A stretch of DNA of 64,000 bases from JAAYYY01 sp964602995 (GCA_964602995.1 CAZRTM010000001.1:62001-126000), one strand, 5' to 3'; positions 1 through 9,590 are shown, counted from the stretch's first letter. Notes: generated from the letters alone by a model not told the origin. Numbers and translations are program-made.

Positions 1-457
1 GCGAGCCAACCAGGCGTCCTACCCTCTTTTCGATCCAGCTCACCACCTCGTCATGTGTCATCACCTTCTCACCGACCACATAATTGCCGGCATGTACGGC
101 GAGTATGACACGAATCAACGCCTCAGGGGTGATGTCCTTGGGGCAATAAGCCGCAGCTCCCGCCCGCAGCGCGTGAAACACCTGCTCGGCATCATCATAA
201 CCGGTAATCATGATGAAATTGATCTCCGGCAAGTCCGACTTAATCTGCCTGGTCACCTGCAGGCCGTTCATGTTGGGCAGGTTAATGTCCATCAGCACCA
301 CATCGGGCCTCAGGTCGTAGGCAACGCCGAGAGCTTTCTCCCCATCAGCAGCCTCTCCAACAACTTCCATTTGTGGCTCAATCTCAAGCACGTCCCGCAA
401 ACCCTGTCGGAAAACAGGATGATCATCCACAACCATTATTCTAATACTTTCGGACAA
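1..457 (-). CDS. NarL/FixJ-type response regulator, 3' end outside window
   Basis: The first 152 residues of a DNA-binding-type response regulator are visible; the rest runs off the window. The receiver domain is complete: acidic pair D11-D12 in VVDDHPVFRQ, phosphoacceptor D57 in VLMDINLPNMNG, T85 and K107 in YCPKDIT. The DDHPVFRQG opening and the GAAAYCPKD segment are typical of NarL/LuxR-type regulators, so a C-terminal helix-turn-helix is expected beyond position 1 (inference). The start is a TTG at 457-455 preceded by GGAGGTAACG, the only good ribosome-binding site here. No partner kinase lies in the window. A sigma70-like promoter sits about 60 nt upstream. Confidence 0.88.
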   Translation of the reverse strand, partial: MSESIRIMVVDDHPVFRQGLRDVLEIEPQMEVVGEAADGEKALGVAYDLRPDVVLMDINLPNMNGLQVTRQIKSDLPEINFIMITGYDDAEQVFHALRAGAAAYCPKDITPEALIRVILAVHAGNYVVGEKVMTHDEVVSWIEKRVGRLVGS

Positions 458-523
458 CGTTACCTCCGGGATTGCGACTATTTACCCCTGCTCAATTACT
501 GCTCCTCCGCCCAATTCGCGAGC

Positions 524-553
524 AGTATACCATGAAAAAGAAAAGTGCATCAA
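524..553 (-). promoter_or_regulatory. Candidate promoter of the response regulator
   Basis: On the minus strand TTGATG (553-548) and TATACT (529-524) are separated by 18 nt. The start codon is at 457, giving a leader of about 60 nt. Assigned by eye from sigma70 consensus. Confidence 0.5.
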
Positions 554-599
554 TTCTATAGTACCATTGCACCACATGCCTTCACGCAGCCTCTTACTC

Positions 600-2153
600 C
601 TATGGCAAGCGATAAACAGCCATATTGTTCAGGCCTTCCTGGCGAGTCCACAGGTAGTCACTTTCATAGAGCAATACCACATCTTCGGCCGACGTGAGCA
701 ACGGATAGGGCCAGCCAGGCGCTGTCACAAGATACTGCGCCGCACTCTCTAAGACATAATCGCTCATCGCCGCTTCATCCGCCAGCAGGGGGATAACCTC
801 TGGTGAAATCAGGCCCGCCAGGTCCAGCAAGGGTCGTTCGGCGAAGAAGCCAATGGCTCCAATATCATGGGCAGCGACCACGGCATCAGGCGCACTATTC
901 TCACGAATCCAGTGGGCCACATCTACCATCTCATTCTGAATAAACGCTACATCAGTAGCATAAGCGCCAGCGCCAAACAGGGCGAAAAGCAGCAGAATCA
1001 CCGCAAACACCAGCGGCGCTATCCGGCGCACGATGCGCCAGGGAGAGCGCCTGAAAAATGGCAGGGCCAGAAGCACAACCCACCCCGCCAGCCCGTATAG
1101 AATCCAGACTGGCAATGCTGCCCAGAGATAGCGCCCGTGCTGGTAAGTCACCGGCAAGCGCCAGGCGTAAACAAAAACGTGCCCGGCCGCCCACAACAGC
1201 GGTAACATCAGACGCAAACGCCGTTGCTGCACATCGCGCCGGATGGCCTGCCAGGCGGCATAGAACAGCCCCGGCGCCAATAGCAAATGGGCGCTGCTCA
1301 TGCCGCGCCACCCTTCGGCCGGTCCGCCAGCGCTGAAATAGAGTAGATGCAGCAGCCGTTGCAAAAACGGTTGTTCCAGCAACACAGCATACTCCGTCTG
1401 TTTGGCGTAGAAAGTGTTAGGCCATATTTCACCAGAAAGGCTCAGGTTAAAGAGAAAATAAGGAGCCAATGGTATGAGGGTGCCGGCCAGATACAGGAGG
1501 AGAGAGCGGTATGAACGCTGTAGAAGGTGGGCTGCCGCCACCAGACCCACCAACAGTAAGCCTTCCGGTCGTGTGAGCACCAGCAGACCGGCAACCACAC
1601 CCAGCCACAGGCCACTGCCGTAGGCCTCATCGGAAAAATAGAGCCATAGCACAGTGACGCCCAACGCCAGGAAGAGAAGCGTTTCCATGCCGCTGACAGC
1701 AGCCCAAACAAAAGGCCACGTCAGGACCAGGACCACTCCCGCCAGCAACGCTTTGTCTCTCTGCTCCGGCCACAGCACAGACCACAACCCCATTCCGGCC
1801 AGCGCCAACCAGCCCAGGCAGAGTGTACCGAGCAAATAGCTCCAGAACAGGTAAGGAACGCCCAGGAGATAGCCCAGCGCCAGCAACAGAGTCCACAGAG
1901 GAGCCGTAGAGCCGGCGCTGACAACACCGGGCACAAATTCCCAGCGCCCGCTCTGCACCAGATTCCTGGCATATGTCTGGTGTATCCAGCCATCGTCCAG
2001 TGGAAACCCCGGTTGTGACTGCAAGGCGGCGATAGCCACATAGGCAGTGACCGCTACTATACCAACCACCAGGGGTAACCATTGGCGCTCGCCAAACAGA
2101 GCTGACCAACGAACCTTGCTGGCAAGCGCACGTTGTTCGCTCACGACTTTCAT
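600..2153 (-). CDS. GT-C type membrane glycosyltransferase-like protein
   Basis: This 517-residue polytopic protein resembles the GT-C/ArnT-PMT superfamily, which transfers sugars from polyprenyl-phosphate donors outside the membrane. After the first membrane helix comes FPLDDGWIHQTYARNL, the acidic first-loop motif typical of these enzymes. About ten to twelve hydrophobic segments follow, then a C-terminal soluble part (from about residue 400, MVDVAHWIRENSAPDAVVAAHDIG) of the kind that follows the helices in many Chloroflexota homologues. Its ATG overlaps the stop codon of the preceding gene (ATGA at 2153-2150), so the two are translationally coupled. The neighbouring Dpm1-like enzyme could supply the lipid-linked donor. 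The acceptor is unknown. Confidence 0.75.
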   Translation of the reverse strand: MKVVSEQRALASKVRWSALFGERQWLPLVVGIVAVTAYVAIAALQSQPGFPLDDGWIHQTYARNLVQSGRWEFVPGVVSAGSTAPLWTLLLALGYLLGVPYLFWSYLLGTLCLGWLALAGMGLWSVLWPEQRDKALLAGVVLVLTWPFVWAAVSGMETLLFLALGVTVLWLYFSDEAYGSGLWLGVVAGLLVLTRPEGLLLVGLVAAAHLLQRSYRSLLLYLAGTLIPLAPYFLFNLSLSGEIWPNTFYAKQTEYAVLLEQPFLQRLLHLLYFSAGGPAEGWRGMSSAHLLLAPGLFYAAWQAIRRDVQQRRLRLMLPLLWAAGHVFVYAWRLPVTYQHGRYLWAALPVWILYGLAGWVVLLALPFFRRSPWRIVRRIAPLVFAVILLLFALFGAGAYATDVAFIQNEMVDVAHWIRENSAPDAVVAAHDIGAIGFFAERPLLDLAGLISPEVIPLLADEAAMSDYVLESAAQYLVTAPGWPYPLLTSAEDVVLLYESDYLWTRQEGLNNMAVYRLP

Positions 2154-3730
2154 GACCCACCCCCCTGCACAAAGCGGTAGAGCTGGAAGCCATCGCCAAA
2201 GTGTCTCACAAGCTGGAAATGCTCAGAGCCGGTGCGCCCTTCGTAGAACTCAATCAGGGGCGCCGGCCGGTGCTCATCCAGGAGCAGATAATCCACACCA
2301 TAGCGTGCGGCGGCCTCAACCACGACATCAACCGCTTCATTGGGCGTAACGACGGCGCGGATGCCGGTGTGATAGTACCAGCCTGGGGGGTCACCAGTCA
2401 TGACCACGGCATCCTGTGGTAAGGTCGCGCCTATCTCTTCGTAGACTGCCGCTTCTTCAACGGCGAGCGGGTGGGAGGAAGAAACGAACCAGGTGATAAC
2501 CAGGGCCATCAGCACAAAGGCGGGCAGGAATAGCTGCAGCGCCTGTTTGGCGCGCCAGTGACGGCGGCGCGCTGCGATCCACTCTACCGTCGCCGTGACC
2601 CCTAGAGGCGCCAGAGCCATCGTCCAGGGCCACAACGCTGTCGATGAATGGAGCAGGCTGCCTCGTTGCCCTGGGAAGGTGAACAGCAGGCTCATGCTCA
2701 CAAAGAGGAGTATGGCATACCAGGTGAACGGCCTCAGAAAGCGGCGTTGGGCTGCTGAACGGCGCGCAGCGAACCAGGCAACGACGATGAAAAAGGTAAA
2801 GGCGGTCAACCCTGGGACGGCAATATAAGTCTGCACGGCCAGCCAGACCGCCTTCAGCTTTGAGGTCAAAATATTGCCGATGCCCCAGGCAAGATAGTGC
2901 TCGAGCGTGAACGCGCGACCGTAAGCAAACACGTCATCGTATTGCGTCAGAAACATCGTCTGTGTGCCGCCAGCCGCCAGGGGGCTGCCCGTCGTACGCC
3001 ACAGGTGCCAGAACCAGGGCGTCATCACCACTGCGTAACCGGCCAGCGAGAGCAATGCTCCCAGCCACCAACGGCTGTGCTGCTTTGCCGCCAGCAGGCA
3101 GAAGAGCAACGCCAGCCCTATGAACAGGAGGCCGTCAGCGCGGGTCAGGTGCGCCAGCCCCGCCGTCAATCCGGCCAGCAACCAGAAGAGGGGGCGTCCC
3201 GTTTTCTGGGCCAGGGCCAGGAAGAGCAGGCAGGAGCCGCCCACCCAGGCAAAGAGCACGAACGTCGTCGGTTGCACCCAATAAGCGGCATAATAACCGC
3301 CCGTTGCCGTGAGCGCAGCGGCAGCGTAGGCCTGAAAGCGCCGTCGCTGCAACTGCCAGCTAATGGCATAGCTGAGGAGGGGCAGAAGACCGGCCATCAG
3401 CCAGAACGGCAACTGCGCACCACGAAACGTTCCGCTAAGCCAGTAACCGGCTGCACCGATGATGGAGGCCAGCGGCATCCAGTAAGTGTGGCTGGGCGTG
3501 GGTATCCCCTGAGGGTCATCCAGATAATGCCAGATAATCTCTTCCCAAAAGCCTTGCCCTGTGGCCAGTTGGCGTGCGTTGAGGGTGTAATAGTAGGCAT
3601 CGAAATAGGTGGGGTGCTCCAGCCGCAACGCCCAAAAAGCCTGCAGCGCCAGCCCCAGAAAAGCGACCCACCACAATTGCCGGATCAGAGACAGCAAGCG
3701 GCTGCGCTGGTTGCTCCTGGCGACGGTCAT
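2150..3730 (-). CDS. GT-C type membrane glycosyltransferase-like protein
   Basis: A second polytopic GT-C-like protein of about 526 residues. The segment YFDAYYYTLNARQLATGQGF after the first helix matches the first extracytoplasmic loop of family-39-type transferases, with D in the place of the catalytic acid. The C-terminal part (AVYEEIGATLPQDAVVMTGDPPGWYYHTG) is soluble and similar in organisation to that of the downstream gene, suggesting paralogues. An in-frame TTG at 3754 would add eight residues but its AAGGG is only one base away, so the ATG at 3730 is preferred; neither start has a good ribosome-binding site. It overlaps the next gene by four bases. Substrate cannot be assigned. Confidence 0.72.
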   Translation of the reverse strand: MTVARSNQRSRLLSLIRQLWWVAFLGLALQAFWALRLEHPTYFDAYYYTLNARQLATGQGFWEEIIWHYLDDPQGIPTPSHTYWMPLASIIGAAGYWLSGTFRGAQLPFWLMAGLLPLLSYAISWQLQRRRFQAYAAAALTATGGYYAAYWVQPTTFVLFAWVGGSCLLFLALAQKTGRPLFWLLAGLTAGLAHLTRADGLLFIGLALLFCLLAAKQHSRWWLGALLSLAGYAVVMTPWFWHLWRTTGSPLAAGGTQTMFLTQYDDVFAYGRAFTLEHYLAWGIGNILTSKLKAVWLAVQTYIAVPGLTAFTFFIVVAWFAARRSAAQRRFLRPFTWYAILLFVSMSLLFTFPGQRGSLLHSSTALWPWTMALAPLGVTATVEWIAARRRHWRAKQALQLFLPAFVLMALVITWFVSSSHPLAVEEAAVYEEIGATLPQDAVVMTGDPPGWYYHTGIRAVVTPNEAVDVVVEAAARYGVDYLLLDEHRPAPLIEFYEGRTGSEHFQLVRHFGDGFQLYRFVQGGGS

Positions 3731-3918
3731 CTCGGAAGCGTCGTAACTAGCCAAACCCTTTCACCCATAAAACATTCGTGGCCCGCCACAGAATGCTTTA
3801 GTTCAAGATTCGCCCCGTTTTTAGCAGGGCGCCACATAACAACATGCGGACGAATTGACCACTATACAGGCCGTAAACCAACGCATACCAAAGGTCAGTT
3901 CGGGCATGCCTGTAGAGC

Positions 3919-5436
3919 TTAGTTGCGCACGAACACAGTCGCAATAGCATCATGGTACACCCGTTCCCACTCCCCGTCCTCGTTCAGCTTCTCAGAAAGC
4001 GAGCTGGCGCTTTCCAGCAGCGCCAGGTTGATGCCATAGCGATCCAGCCCCTCCCGCCAGCCATCGCCTGCGTGGTAAATGGCAAGATACTCCCGCAATA
4101 GCTCATCGTCATACAAGTCAGTGCGGCCATCGACAAAGACCGGGTACTGTGGCAGATGCCAGATCAGATAGCCGCCCCAATTGTAATTGTTGAATATAGG
4201 ACCTGACGGCTCGTGCTCCCGCAAATAGGCAACGGCTCCCACGGGCAGCTCCTCCGGCTGCTCCGCCACAACCGAGGCCGAAATCATCTTGCTGGAGACA
4301 AACAAGACACCGGCGCCCAGAACGGCTATCAGTAACAGCCAGTTCAGGGTCATAAATGCGGGTTGTATGCGGCGTTTTCCTGTCCCGGCCAGCCATCTTT
4401 CACCCCGCCAGCGCGACAGAGCCATCGTTCCGTAACGGACGATGATGGGCGCGCTGATCAGGGCAAAAAGCGGCACGTTGCGCACTGCCAGTAGAGACAT
4501 GTACGTAAATAAGGCGACCAGCGTGAGGTCGGTGAAATCGGCGCGTCGCCCGGCCAGCCCAAAGGCGGTGATGGCCGCCAGCAACAGCCAGATGAACGGG
4601 TGCATGTAAATCTGGTGAAAGTCCGGCGGCTGCCATTCCAGAATGTAATCTTGCAGGACACCAATGCCCACCGTGCGGAAGGGGTAGGTCCACATTTCGA
4701 TGCCATTGGGGTTCAATGCCAGCGCCAGAAAGGAAATTGCCGCAACCAGCAACAGCTTTACCAACCCACCCCACCCAATGTGCGGGCTATGCTCTTCGGC
4801 AATGGCTCCGCTGCTGAGGATGAGATTACCCAATTCACCAAAAGCGTAGGCAGCGATGAGGATAAAGCCCACGGCAAAGCCGCCGTGAATGTTGGCCCAA
4901 AAAACCATCACCGGCAGCAACCACCAGATGATCCGGCGCTGGCCCTGCTTGTAACGGTAGAGGATATAGGCCACCAGCGCCGTTAGCGCAAAGGTGACCA
5001 TCTGCGGCCGGGCCGACCAGATGATGCCTGAAGCTACAGCGGCGATGATGAAGACAAAGGCGCGCGTCCAGCGTTCCCCGCCCTGGCATTGCAGCCAGGC
5101 AAAGTAGAAGGCCACTGTGACCAACGCCGAAACCAGCAGAACCAGACCGCCAAAACCAAGCGCGCGATAGGTCAGATAGATGATGAGCTGCGCCAGCCAG
5201 CCATGATCAATCCACGGCTGGCCAAAGCGGGTGTGCGAAAATGGGTCCACACGCGGAATCTGCCCATTCTCCACCATCCAGCGCCCCGACTGTAGATGCC
5301 ACCAACCGTCCGTATCCAGCGGAAAGCGGGCCGCCATGCTGAAGATGGCAATAAACACGATGAGAGTCACCAGCCGGTCCAGAGTCAGCCAACGACTCCA
5401 CGAGGCCGGCCGCGACGGAACAATGATATCGCTCAT
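3919..5436 (-). CDS. Polytopic membrane protein, GT-C-like
   Basis: A 505-residue membrane protein with many hydrophobic helices. Early motif WWHLQSGRWMVENGQIPRVD with FSHTRFGQPWIDHGWL is a signature I associate with a family of uncharacterised bacterial membrane proteins of GT-C fold. The C-terminal soluble segment IFNNYNWGGYLIWHLPQ...VFVDGRTDLYDDELL is likewise typical of that family. No catalytic assignment is safe. It lies 58 nt downstream of the methyltransferase gene stop (5494) and 188 nt upstream of the next GT-C gene, all on one strand, which suggests work on the same envelope glycan or glycolipid (inference). Confidence 0.65.
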   Translation of the reverse strand: MSDIIVPSRPASWSRWLTLDRLVTLIVFIAIFSMAARFPLDTDGWWHLQSGRWMVENGQIPRVDPFSHTRFGQPWIDHGWLAQLIIYLTYRALGFGGLVLLVSALVTVAFYFAWLQCQGGERWTRAFVFIIAAVASGIIWSARPQMVTFALTALVAYILYRYKQGQRRIIWWLLPVMVFWANIHGGFAVGFILIAAYAFGELGNLILSSGAIAEEHSPHIGWGGLVKLLLVAAISFLALALNPNGIEMWTYPFRTVGIGVLQDYILEWQPPDFHQIYMHPFIWLLLAAITAFGLAGRRADFTDLTLVALFTYMSLLAVRNVPLFALISAPIIVRYGTMALSRWRGERWLAGTGKRRIQPAFMTLNWLLLIAVLGAGVLFVSSKMISASVVAEQPEELPVGAVAYLREHEPSGPIFNNYNWGGYLIWHLPQYPVFVDGRTDLYDDELLREYLAIYHAGDGWREGLDRYGINLALLESASSLSEKLNEDGEWERVYHDAIATVFVRN

Positions 5437-5493
5437 TTGAGTATGCTCGCTATGTTGTCAGTGAAACTAATCCCTGAACTGGGCGCCCCTACT

Positions 5494-6414
5494 TTAACGC
5501 ACTATGGGGCGGCGGGCATATGCTGTGAATAGATCGCCAAAGTTTATCGGGAGCGGCAACTGGTTCAGTCCCATTTGTTCCACCAGCCTTACGACGCCCT
5601 TACTCAGGGGCAGGTTCAGCGCCTGAAGCCGGGACGCCAGGTAGCCGAGGCGCAGGTAACGGCCCTGCGCGCCACACCAAATAAGCTCAAATCCATTCTT
5701 TTGCAGCATTTGCTTCATCGTACGCTGGCTGAAGTATTGGATGTGCATATCCATCAGCCAGGGCCAGCGCTGCCCCAAAAGCCGCGCGGCAACGCTTTCT
5801 ATGTCCATCGTATGTACAGCGATGATCCCCCCCGGTTTCAGCAGTTCAAAGGAGCGGGCCAGCTCGGCAGATGGATCGGGCACGTGCTCGATCACGTCCC
5901 ACATGGTGATAACGTCAAATTTCTCGTTCTCTGGGTCGAGAGATTGTTGTGTGCCCTGAATAACAGGCAGGTTATGCCTTCTGGCTTCTTCCACAGCCCA
6001 GCGCGACGGTTCTACCCCGCACGCCTGCCATCCTGCATCTCGCGCTACCTCTACGAAAACGCCGATATAGGCCCCCACATCCAACAGGCGCCGGCCCTGA
6101 GCAGGGCCGGTGATCTGGTGCAACGATTCCAGATGCTTGCGGAAGGTCAGCTCACGCCCCTGACGCTCTATGACATACGTCTCGTCCTCCACAGCCTGAT
6201 AGGCATCAAGGAGGTCGGTGGCTACCCAACGCGGGTTGGCGTAAACATAACCGCAGTAACGACATTGTACGATCTGGGGATGCTCGCCATAGCTGGTGCT
6301 CGTGCAACGGAACGCGCGTACATCGGGCGCCTCTCTACTATTGAGCGTCGCCGGAAAGCGCACAAACCAATCATCGTGACCGCAGAGGTTGCAGCGGACG
6401 GTAACCGTCTTCAT
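5494..6414 (-). CDS. SAM-dependent methyltransferase with N-terminal Cys ribbon
   Basis: A 306-residue class I methyltransferase. The N-terminus has CNLCG (C8, C11) and a second pair in VQCRYCGYVYANPRW, resembling the zinc-binding part of sugar C-methyltransferases and their relatives. The SAM-binding motif I is RLLDVGAYIGVFVEVARDAG, followed by the acidic end of strand 2 (CGVEPSRWAVEEAR) and motif FDVITMWDVIEHVPDP. It is probably soluble. The ATG shares one base with the stop of the Dpm1-like gene (TGATG at 6416-6412), indicating coupling. A role in modifying an envelope sugar or lipid is inferred only from the neighbours. Confidence 0.82.
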   Translation of the reverse strand: MKTVTVRCNLCGHDDWFVRFPATLNSREAPDVRAFRCTSTSYGEHPQIVQCRYCGYVYANPRWVATDLLDAYQAVEDETYVIERQGRELTFRKHLESLHQITGPAQGRRLLDVGAYIGVFVEVARDAGWQACGVEPSRWAVEEARRHNLPVIQGTQQSLDPENEKFDVITMWDVIEHVPDPSAELARSFELLKPGGIIAVHTMDIESVAARLLGQRWPWLMDMHIQYFSQRTMKQMLQKNGFELIWCGAQGRYLRLGYLASRLQALNLPLSKGVVRLVEQMGLNQLPLPINFGDLFTAYARRPIVR

Positions 6415-7175
6415 CAGTTGGTTACAGGCACCGCCGGGCGGTGAGGCTCGCCACCGAACACTCTCCGCAAAAATAGGCGCAATACGGTATACTGAGCTTT
6501 AAAAATCTCCTGGCGCGAGATTTTCGTCATTCCCTTGCGCCGGTCTTCAAAAATAATCGGCACTTCCCCAACCGACCAGCCACGGCGCTGGCACATAAAC
6601 AGCATTTCAACTAAAAAGGAGTAGCCGCTAGAAAAGATCTGGTCCAGTGGAATCGATTCCAAAACCTCGCGCCGGTAAAGGCGGAAGCCGGCAGTTGCAT
6701 CTTGCGCTTTCAGGCCCAGCGCTGTGCGTGCAAAGAGGTTCGCCGCCCGGCTCAGCAAGATGCGCTTCCAGGTGCAATTGCGCGAGCCGCCGCCGGGCAC
6801 ATAGCGAGAACCAATAACCACATGATGCCGCTGTGCCTTCTCCAGCATGGCTGGGATATACTGTGGATTATGGGAGAAGTCGGCATCCATCGTCATAATA
6901 TAGTTAGCACCCAGATCCAGGGCACGCCGGAAACCGGCAATATAAGCAGTACCCAGACCCAGCTTCCCCGCGCGGTGTATCACGTCCACCCGGCCGGGAT
7001 AAGCTGAGGACCACTGGTCGGCAATACGCCCCGTGCCATCCGGGGAGTTGTCATCGACCACCAGCACATTTAGCGGTACAGGTAATGACAGGAGGCGGCT
7101 TAATAATTCATCCAGATTGTCGGCCTCGTTGTAGGTGGGCACAATCATCCAGACACCGGTTACAGACTGCTGCAT
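6414..7175 (-). CDS. Polyprenol monophosphomannose synthase-like GT2
   Basis: A 253-residue family-2 glycosyltransferase closely matching the bacterial Dpm1/Ppm1 type, which moves mannose (or another hexose) from an NDP-sugar to polyprenyl phosphate. Visible motifs are VPTYNEADNL near the start, VVDDNSPDGTG, the metal-binding DADFSHNP, and the acceptor-loop region ATAGFRLYRREVL. It lacks a C-terminal membrane domain, like the soluble catalytic form. An SD-like GGAG lies about ten bases before the ATG. As first gene of the run it could feed lipid-linked sugar to the GT-C proteins downstream. Confidence 0.88.
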   Translation of the reverse strand: MQQSVTGVWMIVPTYNEADNLDELLSRLLSLPVPLNVLVVDDNSPDGTGRIADQWSSAYPGRVDVIHRAGKLGLGTAYIAGFRRALDLGANYIMTMDADFSHNPQYIPAMLEKAQRHHVVIGSRYVPGGGSRNCTWKRILLSRAANLFARTALGLKAQDATAGFRLYRREVLESIPLDQIFSSGYSFLVEMLFMCQRRGWSVGEVPIIFEDRRKGMTKISRQEIFKAQYTVLRLFLRRVFGGEPHRPAVPVTN

Positions 7176-7281
7176 TAAGGTTGATTCTCCATATTCGTCT
7201 TATTGAGCACAGCAAATGGGGATTGTAACGGTAATCAGCCTGTGGTCAAAACGGAGGCTGATTGCGACCCCCGCACCGGAC

Positions 7282-7298
7282 TATACTATTTTGCATCC
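7282..7298 (+). promoter_or_regulatory. Possible -10 box for a near-leaderless rimK-like mRNA
   Basis: TATACT at 7282-7287 ends 11 nt before the ATG at 7299, and there is no Shine-Dalgarno sequence. A start site about seven bases downstream would leave a leader of only about five bases. The -35 is poor (TTGCGA with 14 nt spacing). Confidence 0.35.
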
Positions 7299-8210
7299 AT
7301 GAGAATTGGCATCCTTTCGCGTAACCGCACGCTCTACAGTACAGAACGCCTGGTTGAGGCGGCTCGGCGACGAGGGCACCGTGTAATAGTCATCGACACT
7401 CTACAGGCTGCCCGCTATCTCGGCATTGCTCCACACCTGCGCTCCCGGCACTTCAACTACCACTTGCCGCGTGTAGACGCCATCATTCCCCGTATTGGCG
7501 CTTCCATAACGCGCTACGGGGTTGCCGTCGTCCACCAATATGAATCACGCGGCGTGACCACCACCGCCCGCTCTCAGGCCATCGCCCAATCACGGGACAA
7601 GCTACAAAGTCTGCAGTTGATGCAGGAAGCCTCATTGCCGACACCGGCGACAGCCATCGTCTCCCATCTAAACGACCTGGCTGAAGCGGTGCAGATGGTC
7701 AACGGACTACCAGTTGTTATCAAAGTGTTGAAAGGAACGCAGGGCAAAGGGGTGATCCTGGCCCCCAATCTGCCCACGGCACGGGCTGTGTTGGCAGTGC
7801 TTTTTCGCCACGGGCAACGGCCGGTACTGGTGCAGGAGTTCATCAAAGAGGCGAAAGGAAGCGATTTGCGCCTGCTTATTGTTGGCGATCGGTGTGTGGC
7901 TGCCATGCGCCGCATTGCGCCCGATGGCGACTTTCGTGCCAATCTGCACCGCGGCGCTACCTCTTACAGCATCCGGCCGGATCCGGAAATTGTGGACCTG
8001 GCCTTGCAGGCGGCGGCCCTACATCGCCTGGGCGTGGCCGGCGTCGATCTGGTGCTCTCACGACATGGACCGTTACTTCTGGAGGTTAATTCGTCGCCGG
8101 GCCTGGAAGGAATCGAACGAGCAACCGGCGTGGATGTTGCCGGGGAGATTGTTGGCTATCTGGAAGAAAAGCGGCGCAACCGCCGCCGGAAGAAAAGTCG
8201 CTCCCGCTAA
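7299..8210 (+). CDS. RimK-family ATP-grasp ligase
   Basis: A 303-residue ATP-grasp enzyme like RimK, which adds glutamate residues to the C-terminus of ribosomal protein S6; related enzymes make other amide bonds. It begins MRIGILSRNRTLYSTERLVEA, the usual RimK opening, and has the central AIAQSRDKLQSLQLM, the nucleotide lysine region LPVVIKVLKGTQGKGV, the VQEFIKEAKGSDLR segment and the C-terminal metal motif LLEVNSSPGLEGIE. An open frame extends upstream to 7203, but ATG 7299 restores the family length and conserved start. No S6 gene is in the window, so the substrate is open. Confidence 0.85.
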   Translation: MRIGILSRNRTLYSTERLVEAARRRGHRVIVIDTLQAARYLGIAPHLRSRHFNYHLPRVDAIIPRIGASITRYGVAVVHQYESRGVTTTARSQAIAQSRDKLQSLQLMQEASLPTPATAIVSHLNDLAEAVQMVNGLPVVIKVLKGTQGKGVILAPNLPTARAVLAVLFRHGQRPVLVQEFIKEAKGSDLRLLIVGDRCVAAMRRIAPDGDFRANLHRGATSYSIRPDPEIVDLALQAAALHRLGVAGVDLVLSRHGPLLLEVNSSPGLEGIERATGVDVAGEIVGYLEEKRRNRRRKKSRSR

Positions 8211-8211
8211 C

Positions 8212-9456
8212 CTAGGTCACTTCTTCACCAAACTCGGGCGGCAGCAACCCTCGCCTCATCGCCTCTTCAAATGAAAGACCTTCACTATCGAACTCTTCAG
8301 AAGTGGCGCTGGTCGCTTCGTCCCAAAAGGTATTCAGTTCTGGCTCTGCTGCCGGCTCCACGCCACCTAACGCTTCAGCCAACGCCGCCATGTCAACTTC
8401 TGGCAGCGCTGGCTCCTCCTCAGCCGCTGGATCTTCAGATACCATCTCCACCGCTTCCTCTAAATCTGTATCGCCGTGCACGGCTTCAGGCGCTTTGCCA
8501 GGCTCATCCTCTGCTGCCGGCTCCGGCTCAACTTCTTCAGAAACAGCGCCAGGCTGCGCCTTTTCCTCTAGAGCCGGTAGTAATGGCTCAGCCGCGTTCT
8601 CATCCACGCTCGCAACGGCTGCGCCAGACGCAGCCGGTAGCAGCTCTTTCAAATCCTTAATGGCGCGCTGGGCGAAAATCCACACCGTGCCGATGCGCCC
8701 ACGGCGCGATTGAACGTCGAAGAGGAGCATCAAGAAGTAGTCGCGGCCGACGTTCGCCGTATAGAGGTCAACGCGCTCTCCGGCCTGATACTGGATCGTT
8801 AACGGTTCCCTGCTCTGCAGTTGCTGTGCCAGTCTGAAACTGTTCTCCAGGCCCACTGCCACCAGGCTGGCTAGCTGTTGCAAATCAATTGTGGCTTGCT
8901 TGCCCACGTAGGACAGGATGCGGCCATCGCGGTGTGCCACAACAACCTGCGCTGCTCCTGTATCGGTGCTCAACGTCTGCAACCGTTCACGAACGTTGTC
9001 TACCGCAGGCTGCGATGGTTCTACGGCAGCTACCGCTGGTTTTCTCTGCGGCGTTGGGGACGGTGTTACCGCTTGCTTCTGGTAAAGAGCGGTATAGACG
9101 GCAGCCAACAGAGCATCGGTGTCCAGTGGTTTCTCAAAATAGCGCGCGACGCCTAACGCTTCTGCCTCTTGCTTGCCTTGCGCCGTCGAGTAGGCTGTGA
9201 TCATGATGATCGGCGTATCTGGTGCAAAGCTTCGCACCTTTCGTACCAGCTCAAAGCCACTCATACCCGGCAGGCGCACATCTGTGATCAGCAGATCAAA
9301 TGGTGTGCGTCGCATCTCCAGGAACCCCTCTTCGGCCGAGGGCACGCCGAGCACCTGGTAGTTCGGGCTGGACTGCTCCAACATCGAACGCAGAAACTCA
9401 AGTATCTCGAAATGATCATCAACGACGAGGATATGTTTTTTGGTGGTGGCCATCAT
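8212..9456 (-). CDS. Response-regulator receiver fused to Roadblock/LC7-like domain
   Basis: About 414 residues. The N-terminal receiver has D12-D13 in LVVDDHFEILEF, phosphoacceptor D58 in LLITDVRLPGMSG, T86 and K108 (numbering from the second of two adjacent ATGs). After a P-rich linker comes a domain of about 120 residues (VRERLQTLSTDTGAAQVVVAHRDGRILSY to WIFAQRAIKDLKELL) that fits the Roadblock/LC7 fold, a module that often regulates small Ras-like GTPases. The C-terminal 130 residues are strongly acidic and rich in E, A and P. No DNA-binding domain is present. The gene is convergent with the ATP-grasp gene, with only one base between the stops. The longer frame start at 9495 is less likely. 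Confidence 0.78.
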   Translation of the reverse strand: MMATTKKHILVVDDHFEILEFLRSMLEQSSPNYQVLGVPSAEEGFLEMRRTPFDLLITDVRLPGMSGFELVRKVRSFAPDTPIIMITAYSTAQGKQEAEALGVARYFEKPLDTDALLAAVYTALYQKQAVTPSPTPQRKPAVAAVEPSQPAVDNVRERLQTLSTDTGAAQVVVAHRDGRILSYVGKQATIDLQQLASLVAVGLENSFRLAQQLQSREPLTIQYQAGERVDLYTANVGRDYFLMLLFDVQSRRGRIGTVWIFAQRAIKDLKELLPAASGAAVASVDENAAEPLLPALEEKAQPGAVSEEVEPEPAAEDEPGKAPEAVHGDTDLEEAVEMVSEDPAAEEEPALPEVDMAALAEALGGVEPAAEPELNTFWDEATSATSEEFDSEGLSFEEAMRRGLLPPEFGEEVT

Positions 9457-9590
9457 TTTTTCCCGGATTGTGGCTCGAGCTATTGCCGCAAGCATATCTG
9501 CTCAGGCAACCGTAACTGGCTGGCATTATAAAGCCGAACCGGTGGAGATGGCAAAGGGGACTAATGACCCAGGCCAGATCCGGCCACCGG

